From: Proteles cristata cristata
Lineage: Eukaryota; Chordata; Mammalia; Carnivora; Hyaenidae
NCBI GenBank assembly: GCA_017311185.1
Contig: JAESUZ010003383.1
Location: 352,848 to 416,847 of the forward strand
Direction of reading: 5' to 3'
DNA length: 64,000 nt
How positions within the stretch are numbered: position 1 is the stretch's first letter; each line of letters begins with the position of its first letter. Under the pieces are notes generated by a model. The model searched no databases. It was not told the origin of the DNA and worked only from the letters and a program-made list of their open reading frames with translations. A program made the position numbers and the translations under genes. Shown here piece after piece: positions 33,471-44,734 of the stretch.

Positions 33471-33547
33471 AGAATAAATTATTTTAAAAAATAGAATAAA
33501 ATTAAATTAAATTTAAAAAGTAGTAAAAATAAAAACCTGTGCTTATC

Positions 33548-34079
33548 AGAAATGTAATCTGTGTGTCATGTTATGGTAGAGAGAGAGCCACATGGAAATA
33601 TTTTTGGTAAATAGGGAATTAGGTAAATAGAATGGTGGCAGATAATATAGGCATGGGTAACAATATCAAAAAGAGGCAAGGAGGTGCCTCTCCATGATGT
33701 AAGCCTCCTTCCCCCCTCTGTCTTCTCTTGGCTCCCTGCCCTTCTTTGGAAGCAGCTTCTAGCACAGGGGTTAAGACTTCCTGCAGCTTCAGACAACTCA
33801 CTGAGCTAGGTGGGCTTGAAAAACGCCGTTTATCTTTTTGAAGAGAGAGGACCTATAAAACTATAGCTCAACAAAAATTCAAGCATTGATTATGCACGGG
33901 CTAAGGAAATGATAGGGGCAATTTTCTCGCATTGCTTAATTCACGTTTCTTAGCTAGAAGTCCTGATGAAGCTCTTATTAAGACTCTCCACTTCTGGTCC
34001 TTTCTTGGTTTAACATCCATCAGGGATTCCCCAACACTGACAAAATATCTGCCACTCTGTGCAAGACTGCATTTTTTCA
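33548..34079. other. Unassigned sequence
   Basis: Nothing recognised; may include worn 5' parts of the following L2. Confidence 0.35.
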
Positions 34080-34960
34080 GGCCCCTGAAAAGTTCCCTAG
34101 CATCTCATTTCTGTGACTCTGTACAAGCTGGTCTTTGCTGCTAGCATGTCCTTAACCCTCCTTGACTTCCTAATAAACATATCTTCATCCTTAAAGACTC
34201 ACTGAAATCTCTCCTCCTCCAGAAAGCTTTTTCCTCCTCTTCTAACCTTAAGTTTCTCTTCCCCTATCACATCAGTTCCTCAGTATTTCTGACGGTACTT
34301 AACAACACTGCATTTTTCCTTGTGATCAAATGTGCTTTTATTCCCAATGTATGCGGTTCATCAAGGAGTTCTGTAATGTCCTTTATTCAAATCTGCTTAC
34401 AGAAAGGCATACTGATGGAATTACCTCTTAAATTCTCCACTTCTCTTGAAATGAATCATGGCTTCCAACGACAGAAAAGTCAACTATGCCTCTGTGTTGT
34501 ATCGCCTACTTTAATAATTTGTCTTTCTGTTTCCATGAGTAGAATGTATGCCACTTGAGGGCCAGGACATCTGTTCATTCATGATATTGCCTGTCCTCTG
34601 TCTTCAGCTTTGTTTCCTGGGTTTCCGTCTGAGGCTCTCCCTTTGCTATTCTCCTCCCTCGCCTCATGTCATTGTGTGACTCTCTCTTATATATGAAAAC
34701 GGTCTTCTATTCCATCCCTCTTTGACGAATTCGTATCTAATCTTTCGAAGCCCAAGAAGACTACGCTAAATGTTCCTCTGCCCTTATCACATCCTGTGCT
34801 TAACTTCCAGGAGCTCCCCATCACATGTCGTCATTACTTATGATCATGTCCCCCTCAAGTTTGTAAGCTCCTGGGGGACAAGAGCTGTGTGTTTATCTTT
34901 CCATTCTGGCCACAGGACCTATTATCAAGCCTGGCATCGAATAATCCTTGGTGACTACTA
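34080..34960 (+). mobile_element. L2 3' region
   Basis: CTCCTCCAGAAAGCTTTTTC, GTAGAATGTATGCCACTTGA, GGGCCAGGACATCTGTTCAT, then a second end-like block CAAGTTTGTAAGCTCCTGGG and GCCTGGCATCGAATAATCC. Two terminal-type blocks suggest two overlapping or adjacent L2 copies. Confidence 0.78.
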
Positions 34961-35615
34961 ATCGACAGGAATGGTTAATTTCACTCCCCTCCACCTGTCT
35001 GGCTCAAGCTCTACCTCCAGCTCTGATTCTTGGTGAGCTGGGGTGTGGGGGGGTAAGGGTTTATTTCCTTTGCAATCTTGTCTTCCATCTCAACCCAGGA
35101 TTGTTTCAGCAAATCCCCTTGGTCACAGAAGAGCCATGCAAGGTGGAAATGGATCCGTCCATCTAAGCACACCACTCTGGTGTCTGCTTGATCTCAACAA
35201 CGAACAGCCCTTAATGTGGATTTCCTTCCTCTGGGTAACCAGAAATGAGCAACTGTTTTCCTAGAATCTCCTGTTCACATTGCATGTCACATCAAGTGCT
35301 TTTCTTTGGTTTCCTAACTCCAGCGTCACCCAGAGGAGACCGCTGTGTCCTCTCACAGGGCCTCATGGCTCAGGAGCCCTCATATCCCAGAGACACTGAT
35401 TTTTTGTAGGCAGCAGTGGTTACTAACCAGAGCATTGGCTTTCAGATGTACCGCAGGGCTTTTGATCATAGGCAGCATGGGGCTACAGCTGGACACATGA
35501 GCTAACTGTGAGGAAAGCTTATCTTTTACTCTAAAGCATTAGTCATCTAACAATTATTACTGGATTAATTATCCCATTTGGGGGTACCCTAGCCCTCTTT
35601 ATGCTTTATCAAAAA
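34961..35615. other. Unassigned sequence
   Basis: No repeat or exon recognised. Confidence 0.4.
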
Positions 35616-35627
35616 GATAATCATGGA

Positions 35628-35834
35628 GGAGAGCGGGGGTGGCTCAGTTGGTTAAACATTAGACTTTTGATTTTGGCTCAGGTCATGAACTCATGGTTTG
35701 TGAGTTGGAGCCCCTTGTCAGGCTCTGCACTGACAATGCAGAACCTGCTTGGGATTCTCTCTCTCCCTCTCTCTCTGTTTCTCCCCTTCTCTCTCTTTCT
35801 CTCTCAAAATAAATAAGTAAACTTTGAAAAAAAG
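35628..35834 (+). mobile_element. CAN-SINE, older subfamily
   Basis: Body ACTGACAATGCAGAACCTGC and TTGGGATTCTCTCTCTCCC mark the older type. Target copies GATAATCATGGA (35616-35627, 35835-35846) are identical. The head is shortened to GGGGGTGGCTCAG. Confidence 0.94.
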
Positions 35835-36128
35835 GATAATCATGGAAAATCAAAGATGCTGAGAGTTAAGACCAATAAATTCTGGGGTTTGGCAACCCCT
35901 CCCCCTATTCATCTCTTTCAGGCCTGAAGATGCCAAGGTCTGGGATGAGTCCTCAGGTTTTCTGCCCCTAAATTTATAGTTTTCAATGTCTTTTAATCAT
36001 AAATCTGTTTTCCAAAAACAATCAAATGCAGATTCACCATATATGTTTGAAAAGGCTTATTTGTTCAACACTGATGTATTTAAAACTTTACATGACAGCA
36101 ATTACTGCTTAAAAGTTAAACCAATTAG

Positions 36129-36335
36129 GGGTGCCTTGGTGGCTCAGTTGGTTAAGCTCCAGTCTTCAGCTCAGGGCATGATCTCACAGTTCATGGGTTG
36201 GAGCTCCACATCAGGCTCTGTGCTGACAGCTCAGAATGAGGAGCCTGCTTCAGGTTCTGTTCCCCCTCTCTCTGCCCTTCCCTGCCCTTGTTCTGTCTCT
36301 GACTCTCTAAAAAATAAATGAACAATAAAAAAAAA
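36129..36335 (+). mobile_element. CAN-SINE, first of a stacked pair
   Basis: Head GGGTGCCTTGGTGGCTCAG and tail AATAAATGAACAATAAAA. It is preceded by TTAAACCAATTAG (36116-36128) and followed by TTAAATCAATGAAG (36336-36349), which also precedes the next SINE. Confidence 0.95.
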
Positions 36336-36349
36336 TTAAATCAATGAAG

Positions 36350-36575
36350 GGTGTCTGGGTGGCTCAGTCAGTTAAGCATCTGACTTCAACTCAGGTCATG
36401 ATCTCATGGTTCATTTGTTCATGCACCATGTTGGGCTCTGGGCTGACAGCTGGGAGTCTGGAGCATGCTCCAGATTCCGTGTCTCGCTCTCTCTCTCTGC
36501 CTCTCTCCTGCTTGCATTCAGCTCTATCTCAAAAATGAAAGAAACATTAATTTTTTTTAAAAAAAAACTTAAAAA
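36350..36575 (+). mobile_element. CAN-SINE, second of a stacked pair
   Basis: Head GGTGTCTGGGTGGCTCAG. It is followed by ATAAACCAATGAG (36576-36588), the third copy of the target sequence. Confidence 0.95.
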
Positions 36576-36588
36576 ATAAACCAATGAG

Positions 36589-37029
36589 AATAAGGCAAAC
36601 TTCAAGACCTTAAAATATTTATCCTATGAGTTGGGGAGGTGGTGTTACATCAAACCTAGCATTCAATTTATCTCCACATTTTGTTTCAGCTACATGGGAT
36701 CTAGGTAATCCTGATCCTCACAGAGGAATTGTCATATATAGTAACAGTTTTGCTTTTTATATGTTTAAACTGTTTTTCCCCAGTGTTAAGTTTGCTTGGA
36801 CATTCTGTTTCACAGCTGAATCCCATACTATTTCATTCAAAGCTACCAAGAAGCCTTAAAACTGTTTACGCCTTAATAGTTTCACTATGAGAAGTGTGAC
36901 TGAATTTGCTTGTACTAGTTTCCATGATTGGAAATTTAGAAGAAAAGGATAAATTCATGGCACCTGTACAAAAATACCAATCACATATTCAGAAGCAGAA
37001 AAAGCTTATACTAATAGCTACACAAAATG
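36589..37029. other. Unassigned sequence
   Basis: Nothing recognised. Confidence 0.4.
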
Positions 37030-37036
37030 AATTGTA

Positions 37037-37255
37037 GGGGTGCCTGGAAGGCTCGGTCAGTTAAGTGTCCCACTTTGGTCTCAGGTCATGATCTCACAGT
37101 CCGTGGGTTTGAGCCCCCTGCCAGGCTCTGCACTAACAGCTGGGAGCCTGGAGCCTGCTTCGGATTTTGTGTCTCCCTCTCTCTGCCTGTCCCTCATACA
37201 CACTCTGTCTCTCACACTCTCAAAAGTAAATAAGGAGTAAAAAATATTTTTTAAA
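37037..37255 (+). mobile_element. CAN-SINE
   Basis: Head GGGGTGCCTGGAAGGCTCGG, B box GGGTTTGAGCC. The target copy AATTGTA (37030-37036, 37256-37262) is short because the flanks are worn. Confidence 0.93.
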
Positions 37256-37439
37256 AATTGTATTGAAAACATAGTAAGGCATAATCATGATGCAATATGC
37301 TGAAATTTATGTAGAGAACTTATTTGATGAATTTTATAAATTTTACTTTTTAATATTTTTCTAAACAGTTAATAACACATTAAAGTATTTAAAATAGAAA
37401 ATATTTTTTAATTAACAAGTATTTGTTTAACTCTTGTAC

Positions 37440-37720
37440 CTGTTTCCCTGTTGCCTGAAGACCAGTTAGCAAATATATCTCTCTCATGTCTATCACCTTC
37501 ATGTAGGGGCCGAAAGAATTTCCGTGTCTTGTCCTGACCTATCTGTCCTTCAATTTTGCTGAACATCACCACCTGCTATCTGGTGAATATCTCCTATAAA
37601 ATGGATAAAACCTCCTTATCTTTCCCCTAAAATAAACTTCTCAGCTGTTTTGACAGGGCTTGGGACCTATTTCTGCCTTTCTTCTGTAACGCTTATTATC
37701 TGGAACTGAAATTTTGACAA
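37440..37720 (+). mobile_element. Possible LTR remnant, family unknown
   Basis: CCTATAAAATGGATAAAACC resembles a TATA region. About 40 bases on, CCTAAAATAAACTTCTCAGC carries AATAAA, followed by a pyrimidine-rich end with TTGGGACCTATTTC. This spacing is typical of an LTR, but I do not recognise a family. Confidence 0.3.
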
Positions 37721-38579
37721 TTAATTAATTTATGTGATACTGATTTCATAAGTAATGTACATTTGTAACTTTCATCTCTGAACCACTTTGTGTAATGTGA
37801 GAGTAAGGATCCCAGCCCACACTCCTCCTGGTTCCCCAGCCACAGTAGCAAAGCTAAGCGTGGGGAAGGCATTCAATACATTTTGTGGATTAAGCTTGGT
37901 TAAAACAAGATCTTATAGCTGATTCATGATCCTTATTCCCAGTATGCACGGATTATGGCTTCTAATATAAAAGGCACCATTGTAATAACAGCAACTTCTC
38001 CCTTAAATCTCTTCTTTTTACTCAGCTCATAGTATTTCCCTGATTTCATAATCTTTTCCTTCAAAGGTGATCCCTGAGATGAGGAAGACACAGAACCTCC
38101 TGATATACAGGCTAGAAAAATCTAACAGCTACTACCTTAGGCTCATTTTCAACTTTTCTGGTAAGGAAAGCCCTTCATTTTGTAATGCTAATGGAAATGA
38201 GGTGATAGACAAAGACCCCTTATAGCTCAAAAAGAATAATATTTTCAAAAATTCATCCCTCTGTTAGGGCTGCCTTTGGGGACCCACTGACATCCAAGTC
38301 TCCTTCCAACTTGAAAGGAACACACATATGCTTCCAAATTTGCATCCGCAATAAGCCAGGATTAATGCCTTCACTCTGGGTGATTCAATAACTTTATGCC
38401 CTTGGGCAAAGCTCTTAGTCAGAATGGGTTTCTGTTTCATATCTGTGTTTTGAAGTGAAAGCTAAAATAAATAGCGCCAGGTTTTGCCAAATGAGAGGTA
38501 GTTGGACCCAGAAAACCCCAAACAAGTAAACTGTTGAGTTTCCCAAGACTATACTGAAAAAAAAAAGCAAATAAGAGTT
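37721..38579. other. Unassigned sequence
   Basis: No repeat or exon recognised. Confidence 0.4.
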
Positions 38580-38770
38580 ATCAATTATTATGCTCTTACT
38601 GTGTACCAGATTAGTACACATGTATTTCTAGTTAATGCCTACAAATATCCTACCATTGAAGCTAATCAATGTGTCCATTTTTCAGATAAGGAGAGTAATC
38701 CCTCCATCTACAGGGGACATTGGTATTAGAGGCCAGGGTCTGGATTTAGCCTCCATATCTGTGCAACTCC
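38580..38770 (-). mobile_element. MIR SINE
   Basis: Reverse MIR: GCTCTTACTGTGTACCAGAT, GTGTCCATTTTTCAGATAAG, then AGGCCAGGGTCTGGATTTAG. The 134-codon frame at 38635-39039 starts in it and is a chance frame. Confidence 0.75.
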
Positions 38771-39934
38771 AAGACATGCTTTCTCTAGCTCTCAGGAATA
38801 CTGCAGGCTCTACAAGTCCTCATTTGTGGAGACACTCCACCCGTCAAGCACAGCTATGTTCTACTCAACAGACTGAAGGGTTAAAGAAAGCCAAAGTGAC
38901 AAAGTGTCCAAGTCTGTGGGTCAAGGGAGCCCTGGGTCTTTCAGACCCAAGAGGAGAGAGTTTGCTGTTTAAGACAGGCTTTTGGGGAGAGAATGGAGAT
39001 AAGGTGAATCGCCCCCCTCATGTACATTTTGATGGTTAACTGGGAACAAAGTGTTCTATTCATAAGAGCTTCAACTAATTTTAAAAGAATTTTGCACATA
39101 GACTTCACTAAGTGAGGTGTCGAGGAATAAAAATGGTGGGGGTTCATGGAAGGTGACAGAAGGACAGAAGGCCACCTCCTAGCACCTGCACAGCTTTTGT
39201 GCTTTATTAACTGTTTGTGTATCCTTGCAAAATGGCCATGCATTTGGTATTTTAAAATATAGACTCTTTTAATCTTCTACTGTTTCATTTCATATGCATT
39301 TTAATGGATGTGTTTAACTTGATTCTTGCCTCCTAATGTGAATTAATCCCAGAGGGCACACATTTTATTGAAAAGGGAAAATAATAAAATAAAATGACTG
39401 AGTGAAAAGTTAAGCTGTTCCTGTTCTAGGCTACTTGGTAAGAACCGCCTCGCTGAGAAAATCGTCTTCACTGGGCAGCGGTGCATGAGGCCTCAGTGGG
39501 GCATCTACATTGACAAAAAGAATGAGACAGAAATGTGGGTTGTGTATGCAAACATTTTGGGCGATTTCATGAGATTAAAAAAAGCCAAGACAACAACAAC
39601 AATAACAACAAAAATACACAAGCCCAAGTCCTAGATGGGAAAAGGCTACATGGTTTCCAGTAAAGTTGAAATTGGAAATGAACAGTGTCCTTCATCCACT
39701 TAGATAATTGAGAAAAACTATTTATTATGGGTCTTGAGATGGATCTAGGGAACATAGATAATACAAACCCTTGTTTCACATTGATTAAAATTCTCTTCTG
39801 AGGTCCTAGGCAACCAAGTAAATAGAAAGAAATAAAATCTTAGAGGTTGGGAGGAGAGGGGCAAAACATAGGCAGTAAAGATTTACAAACAAATAAATCA
39901 GAGTATCTGCCTAGAAAAGAAAGAATTGAAAGGA
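38771..39934. other. Unassigned sequence
   Basis: About 1.1 kb with no recognised repeat beyond an (AAC)n-like patch near 39591-39612. Confidence 0.4.
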
Positions 39935-40505
39935 ATGTGGTAGACACTGCTGATGCTCATCAAATTCTCATCAAATATCAAACAGGTAGGAAAATGCAGC
40001 TGGCCAGTGGGATATGCGTGCCAAGCACCTTCCAAATGACCTTCTCACACCTTCAGCCCTCACTTGGCTATGAAGGTCTTATAGACGACATGTTCAAAAT
40101 GGCGTCACTCCAGGGCTCCTGAGTGGCTCAGTTAGTTGAATGTCCAACTTTGGCTCAGGTCATGATCTCTTGGTTCATGGGCTCAATCCTGGCTTTGGGC
40201 TCTGTGCTGACAGCTCAGAGCCTGAAGCCTGCTTTGGATTCTGTGTCTCCCTCCCTCCCTCCCTCCCTCCCTCCCTCTCTCTTTCTCTCTCTCTCTCTCC
40301 TCTCTCTCTCATACACACACACAAATAAATAAACGTTAAAAATTTTAAAAGCAAAATGGTACCACTCCAAGATGGAGGAAGGTTATTCAGTGTGTAATGA
40401 ACTTTGCTTGTGGCAAGAAATTAACCTTTCCTGTGTTAAGCCACTGAGATTTTGGGATTTATCTGTGGCCACAAAGAGGATTAGTTTACCTGGATTAATA
40501 CAGAA
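39935..40505 (+). mobile_element. MLT1-type (MaLR) LTR split by a CAN-SINE
   Basis: CTGGCCAGTGGGATATG, CTTATAGACGACATG, then after the SINE CCAAGATGGAGGAAGG, GGCAAGAAATTAACCTTTCC and TGTTAAGCCACTGAGATTTT with a terminal TTAATACAG. It is an old ERVL-MaLR solo LTR without an internal region. Confidence 0.75.
40113..40351 (+). mobile_element. CAN-SINE with (CCCT)n expansion, inside an LTR
   Basis: Target copies CAAAATGGCGTCACTCCA (40095-40112) and CAAAATGGTACCACTCCA (40352-40369) differ at two or three sites. The CT region holds a run of CCCT units at about 40249-40277. Confidence 0.97.
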
Positions 40506-42061
40506 TCACTCAAGCCTTTGGATACTCTGAAGTTACAGGGTAAGAATCAGCATGAATATTGCTTTTCTGGCGTCATTAAAGAAGAATAAGGCAAGGCAGA
40601 GAAAATAAGACTGCAATGAAATATAAGGAGAAACAAACTTGATTTTAATAGTCCTGAGACATGGAAATGATCTACCAGTAGACAATTCTGCAATTGTCCT
40701 TGTAAGGACAATTAGCGAAATATCAGTAAACCTATTGATAACACCATTACACAGCATTGGATTGTATATATTCAAACATTTTCTCATGGTAGCTTAAATG
40801 AAGTTCTGCCAGGGGCCTGAAGGTGACCCAATAGTGTCAGGATTGGTTTCTACCTCATAAGTTTAGAATGAATACATGTTCTATCTTTGTGCCTCTAGCA
40901 TATGACCAGCAAGAGACTTCTCTCCATCCCATCTTTGACAGAAAAAAAAAAAGGCAGCATCCACAGCTGAAAATGACCCAAACACACCAAAGAATGCCTG
41001 GATAATGGCCTTGGTTTATCTCATAGCATTTTGTGTCTGTCCCTCAGGCAAGTAATTCATCATCACAATCTCACCAGTGAATCACAGGGCTCACACACTG
41101 TTACAAATCCTGCCTTTCAGCATGCCCAGAATGAACCATTACACTTCAACCCTGTATGAAATAATCCCAGTGAAACCAGCTGACCTGTCGGAGGGTGCCT
41201 AGATAACATAGAAAGACATAGCACTTAATACAGTGGGGAATCTGTCAAAAACCGTAAAGACTGGTGTAAAAACAAGCTGCAAGTTATTGATCTGGTATAT
41301 TACAGTTGCTTTGAAAATAACTGGATCTCACTTTTGCCCTTTAATTTCTCCATCTTAATCACATTCTGTCAAGACCCAGACGTGCATATTATGCATAAAA
41401 AGGTCAAGAATACCCTTGTGTGCTGCCTGACCCAACACTGAAATGTGTCCTGGACATCAGCACACATGCATACAAAATCACGGGTCTCCGTGAACTGGAC
41501 CAGCCAGAAAAATAGAGCTTGATGAGACATGAGCCTGTAAGATAAATTTACAGTACAAGGCATGAAAAAAGATGTCTGTAAGAATACACAGATTTTTAAT
41601 AACCTCTCCTTCCATTAACTAGATCTAAACAGTGGGATGCTCTCCTAGGAAACTTGGACCAATTTCTGGCCAGCCCTGTCGAAGGCTGATGGGCAAACTT
41701 TGACCTAATCGTAAATGTCACTACTACCTTTATGGGGGTTGATAATATTCAGGGACTCATTTTTCTTGAGTCCTGTATCTTTAGATTTATTGCTTTTTAG
41801 TTGAAACCAAGGAAACAATGAGAGTTTTGAACCCCCCCCGAACCCCACCCCTTGCTGCCATGCTACATGCAACAAGGTAGCTCCTAACCACTTGCTGATT
41901 CTTGTACTTCTGGGCTTACTTTTGAAATTTTTCTTGTAGAAAAAAATTGGTAATTATCCTCTCTCCAGGGATTCAACATCAAAATTGTTTCTTAATGTCC
42001 CTTAGGGCCACTCTCTGACTCTCACTTAAATATCATTCTTTTGATTTTCTTTCTCTACTGC
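40506..42061. other. Unassigned sequence
   Basis: About 1.5 kb with no recognised repeat or exon. It contains A11 at 40941-40951 and a C8 run near 41833. Confidence 0.4.
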
Positions 42062-42078
42062 CTCTCTCTCTCTCTCTC

Positions 42079-42119
<41 letters not shown>
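42062..42119. repeat. (TC)n then (CA)n microsatellite
   Basis: A CT run at 42062-42079 is followed by TA and an uninterrupted CA run to 42119. Confidence 0.97.
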
Positions 42120-42125
<6 letters not shown>

Positions 42126-42769
42126 TACACAAACAGTCTATTTCATAAAACTTTTTTCGTCTTACAAATTTCATAAGTTTCTCTGATTGGTCTTCCCAAC
42201 TCATGTTATGCCTGTTCTTTCATTAGTCAACATCCATCGCTGATGTGAAAATAAGAAAAGATCAACCAAATGGGAAAAGCAAAAACTACTTTCGAGCTTG
42301 CTGTCACAGGGACTCAGCCACCATCACTGGGGTTTTGACAGAGACTTAAAAGCAGGCAGAGAACTAGGAAGACTTGAGAGCAGAAAGAGGAAGGCTTCAG
42401 GTGTGTTCTGATTGGAGGCTACAGGCATGTAGGGGGCCGACTCGAACTGGGGAATCCTGTGTGGGTTTTGAGTGCATTTTTGGCTTTCTCTGCTTGATCC
42501 TAAGTTGGAAGTGAGGATCACAATTAGAGGAGCTGTCAGTTATTAATGAATTCCAGGCTGTTGTGGGTTGATCATTACAGAAGTGACTTAGGTTTCTGGA
42601 TTGTTGCTAGAGATAGCAATCTGGCTTCGTGCAAGTTTGACTTCTGGCAAGCAGGCTGCCTCCCTGGGTTGTTTAAGTGAAGATAAGGGACCGGTTTCTG
42701 GGACAGGTTACTGCCCCAGAATTCTGAGTTAGAGTTCTACTTTTATATAATAGGTGGTCATCATTTGTT
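42120..42769. other. Unassigned sequence
   Basis: Nothing recognised. Confidence 0.4.
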
Positions 42770-43030
42770 TGTATCATCGGACTCTCAATGCCTACTTGCC
42801 ATGAGTCCAATGTTGTTCGAGGTGCTGGCTGTATAGATGTAACTAAAACAGACAAAATCTTTGCTCCCATGGAGCTTATGTTCCAATGGGAGAGATGGCA
42901 ATAGATGTGTAATACATCAGGTTGTGGTAAGAGCTGTGGAAACCAAAACAGAATTGGGTAATAATGAAAGATAAAGTAGTTCCTATTTTAGAGATACTGG
43001 CCAGAGAAGGCCTCTTTGAGTAGATGATAT
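42770..43030 (-). mobile_element. L2 3' region, antisense
   Basis: AACTAAAACAGACAAAATCT, CTCCCATGGAGCTTATGTTC, GGTAAGAGCTGTGGAAA and GCCAGAGAAGGCCTCTTTGA follow the antisense L2 order. Confidence 0.82.
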
Positions 43031-43169
43031 CTGAGTGTTCATTCTCCTCTGTGCCTTGTAATCCTTTCTTCCACAGAATGCATTTGTGCTGCTTGTAAAC
43101 TCAAGAGAATCCCTCATTTCTAGGCTCAAACTTGCAGCATGTCTAAGATGTGTGATGTCAGGGAAAGAC

Positions 43170-43314
43170 CATAGAAAAAGGGTCCACCGGTGGCTCCACC
43201 ACAGATGTGCTGTATGACATTTGACAAATAGCACTTCCCTTGAGCCTCAGTTTCTTAATCTTTCAAAACATTTTTAATATTTATTTTGAGAGAGAGAGAG
43301 AGAGGAGAGAGAGA

Positions 43315-43351
<37 letters not shown>

Positions 43352-43640
43352 TAGGGGCGGGGAAGGGGCAGAGAGGGAGGGGAAGAGACACAGAACCCTA
43401 GGCAGGCTCCAGGCTCCATGCTGTCAGTGCAGAGCCTGATGAGGGACTTGAGCCCATGAACTGTGAGACCATGACCTGAGCCGAAGTCGGATCCTCAACC
43501 GACTGAGCCACCCAGGTGCCCCTCTTAATCTTTAAAATGGAAATAATAGTGCCCACCTCAGTGATTTGTTGTAAGAATCAAAACAAAATATACCAATAAC
43601 ACATGTGGCATTTGGTAGAGAAATTTATAAGTCTTGGCAT
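43170..43640 (+). mobile_element. MIR SINE split by a CAN-SINE
   Basis: Forward MIR: CTTCCCTTGAGCCTCAGTTT then, beyond the SINE, TCTTTAAAATGGAAATAATA, GCCCACCTCAGTGATTTGTT and GTGGCATTTGGTAG. Confidence 0.87.
43264..43522 (-). mobile_element. CAN-SINE with GA/GT expansion, inside a MIR
   Basis: Reverse element. The GA tract carries an internal (TG)n run near 43314-43330. Target copies TCTTAATCTTT (43253-43263, 43523-43533) are identical. Confidence 0.96.
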
Positions 43641-43811
43641 ATCCTACGTGGCATGCCTGAGATACTGTGATCCCTTCTTTGAATTAGGAACATGTTGCAA
43701 AGCCTTCATAATCCAAATACAATGTTTAGTACAGGTCCCCATCATGTAGCTCTTTTATTAATTGCAACATAAACAGATGTCTATCTCTTGTCAATGAAGG
43801 GACCATGTGAG

Positions 43812-44325
43812 CAGAATGAGAGGTGAACAACATGGGGGTTAGGGGCTCTGACACCCTGCACAGGCAAAAATCTATACCCTGGGGGGCCTGGGGGGCTCAG
43901 TCAGCTGAATGTCTGACTCTGGCTCAGGTTATAAACTCACAGTTCATGACTTTGAGCCCTGCATCGGGCTCACTGCTGTCAGAGCAGAGCCTGCTTCGTA
44001 TCCTCTGTCCACCTCTTTCTGCCCTCTTTCTCAAAAATATATAAACACTAAAAAAATCCACCTATGACTTTGACTCCCGCAAAACTTAACTACTAAAAAC
44101 CTACTATTGACCAAAAGTCTTGATAATATAAACAATTAACAATATTGAATATGTTACGTGTACTACATACTGCATTCTTAAATAAAGTGAGAGAAAAGAA
44201 AATGTTACTAAGAAAATCATAAGGATGAGAAAATACATTTATAGGGATTTACTGTATTTATGGGAAAAAATCTGTGTGTCAGTGAACCCACTCAGTTAAA
44301 ACCTAGGTTGTTCAAGGGTCAACTA
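43812..44325. mobile_element. Tigger-type (MER2-like) DNA transposon relic
   Basis: The left part TGAACAACATGGGGGTTAGG and the right end GTTGTTCAAGGGTCAACTA are inverted-repeat termini of the pogo/Tigger group (CAGTTGACCCTTGAACAAC). The body CAAAACTTAACTACTAAAAA, AAAAGAAAATGTTACTAAGA and AAATCATAAGGATGAG fits the MER2 interior. It is non-coding and carries a SINE. Confidence 0.82.
43880..44052 (+). mobile_element. CAN-SINE inside the Tigger relic
   Basis: Head GGGGCCTGGGGGGCTCAGTC, body CACTGCTGTCAGAGCAGAGC, tail TCAAAAATATATAAACACT. AAAATCTATACC before and AAAATCCACC after are a worn target duplication. Confidence 0.88.
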
Positions 44326-44734
44326 TATTTCCTTCATGGAGAAAAAAGAATAAGATGGCTGGCCAGAGTCTTTGCCAGAAATCTATTGTCTTGCATATAT
44401 TTGTCAGGTAGTAAGAGCTGCAGGAGTCATTAATCTTTCCAAAAGGCTGTTAACTAATCTTCACCAACTGGGTACCTCTTCCCAGTGCCCACACTTTCAC
44501 AGAGGACAGTGTATAGAGTCACAGTGGCTTATGGGCTATAAAGACCATCTCAGGACTTCATAAATACCCTTTTGCTGGAGAATCAGGACTGTTGAGAAAG
44601 TCTTTATCATATCAGATAACCTTATAAATTCTGAATTGAATTTTTGAAGTCATATTGGCTCTAAGACTCCCATGTTATGTCAAAAGACTTAGCATCTAGA
44701 CTATATCCAAAATTGGCAATGATGAAAACTATTC
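44326..44734. other. Unassigned sequence
   Basis: Nothing recognised. Confidence 0.4.

Larger units (their letters stand above)
32961..33529 (+). mobile_element. Carnivore L1 3' end with inverted 5' part (twin-primed)
   Basis: Bases 32961-33045 read as reverse-strand L1 ORF2 end (ATTGTTGCAAATGGCAAGAT, GTACTATTCCATTG). From about 33046 the text is forward L1 3' UTR (GAGGAGGGCACTTGTTGGGA, GAGCACCGGGTGTTG) to an A-rich end. Flanks at 32943-32960 and 33530-33547, both starting TAAAAACC, agree at 14 of 18 bases as a worn target duplication. A SINE later entered the tail. Confidence 0.85.

Noticed and set aside
36116..36588. Regularly spaced direct repeats as a CRISPR-like array
   Set aside because: Only three short worn copies separated by SINEs; they are target-site duplications.
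38635..39039. 134-codon plus-strand frame
   Set aside because: It begins inside a reverse MIR and runs into unassigned sequence; no domain is visible.
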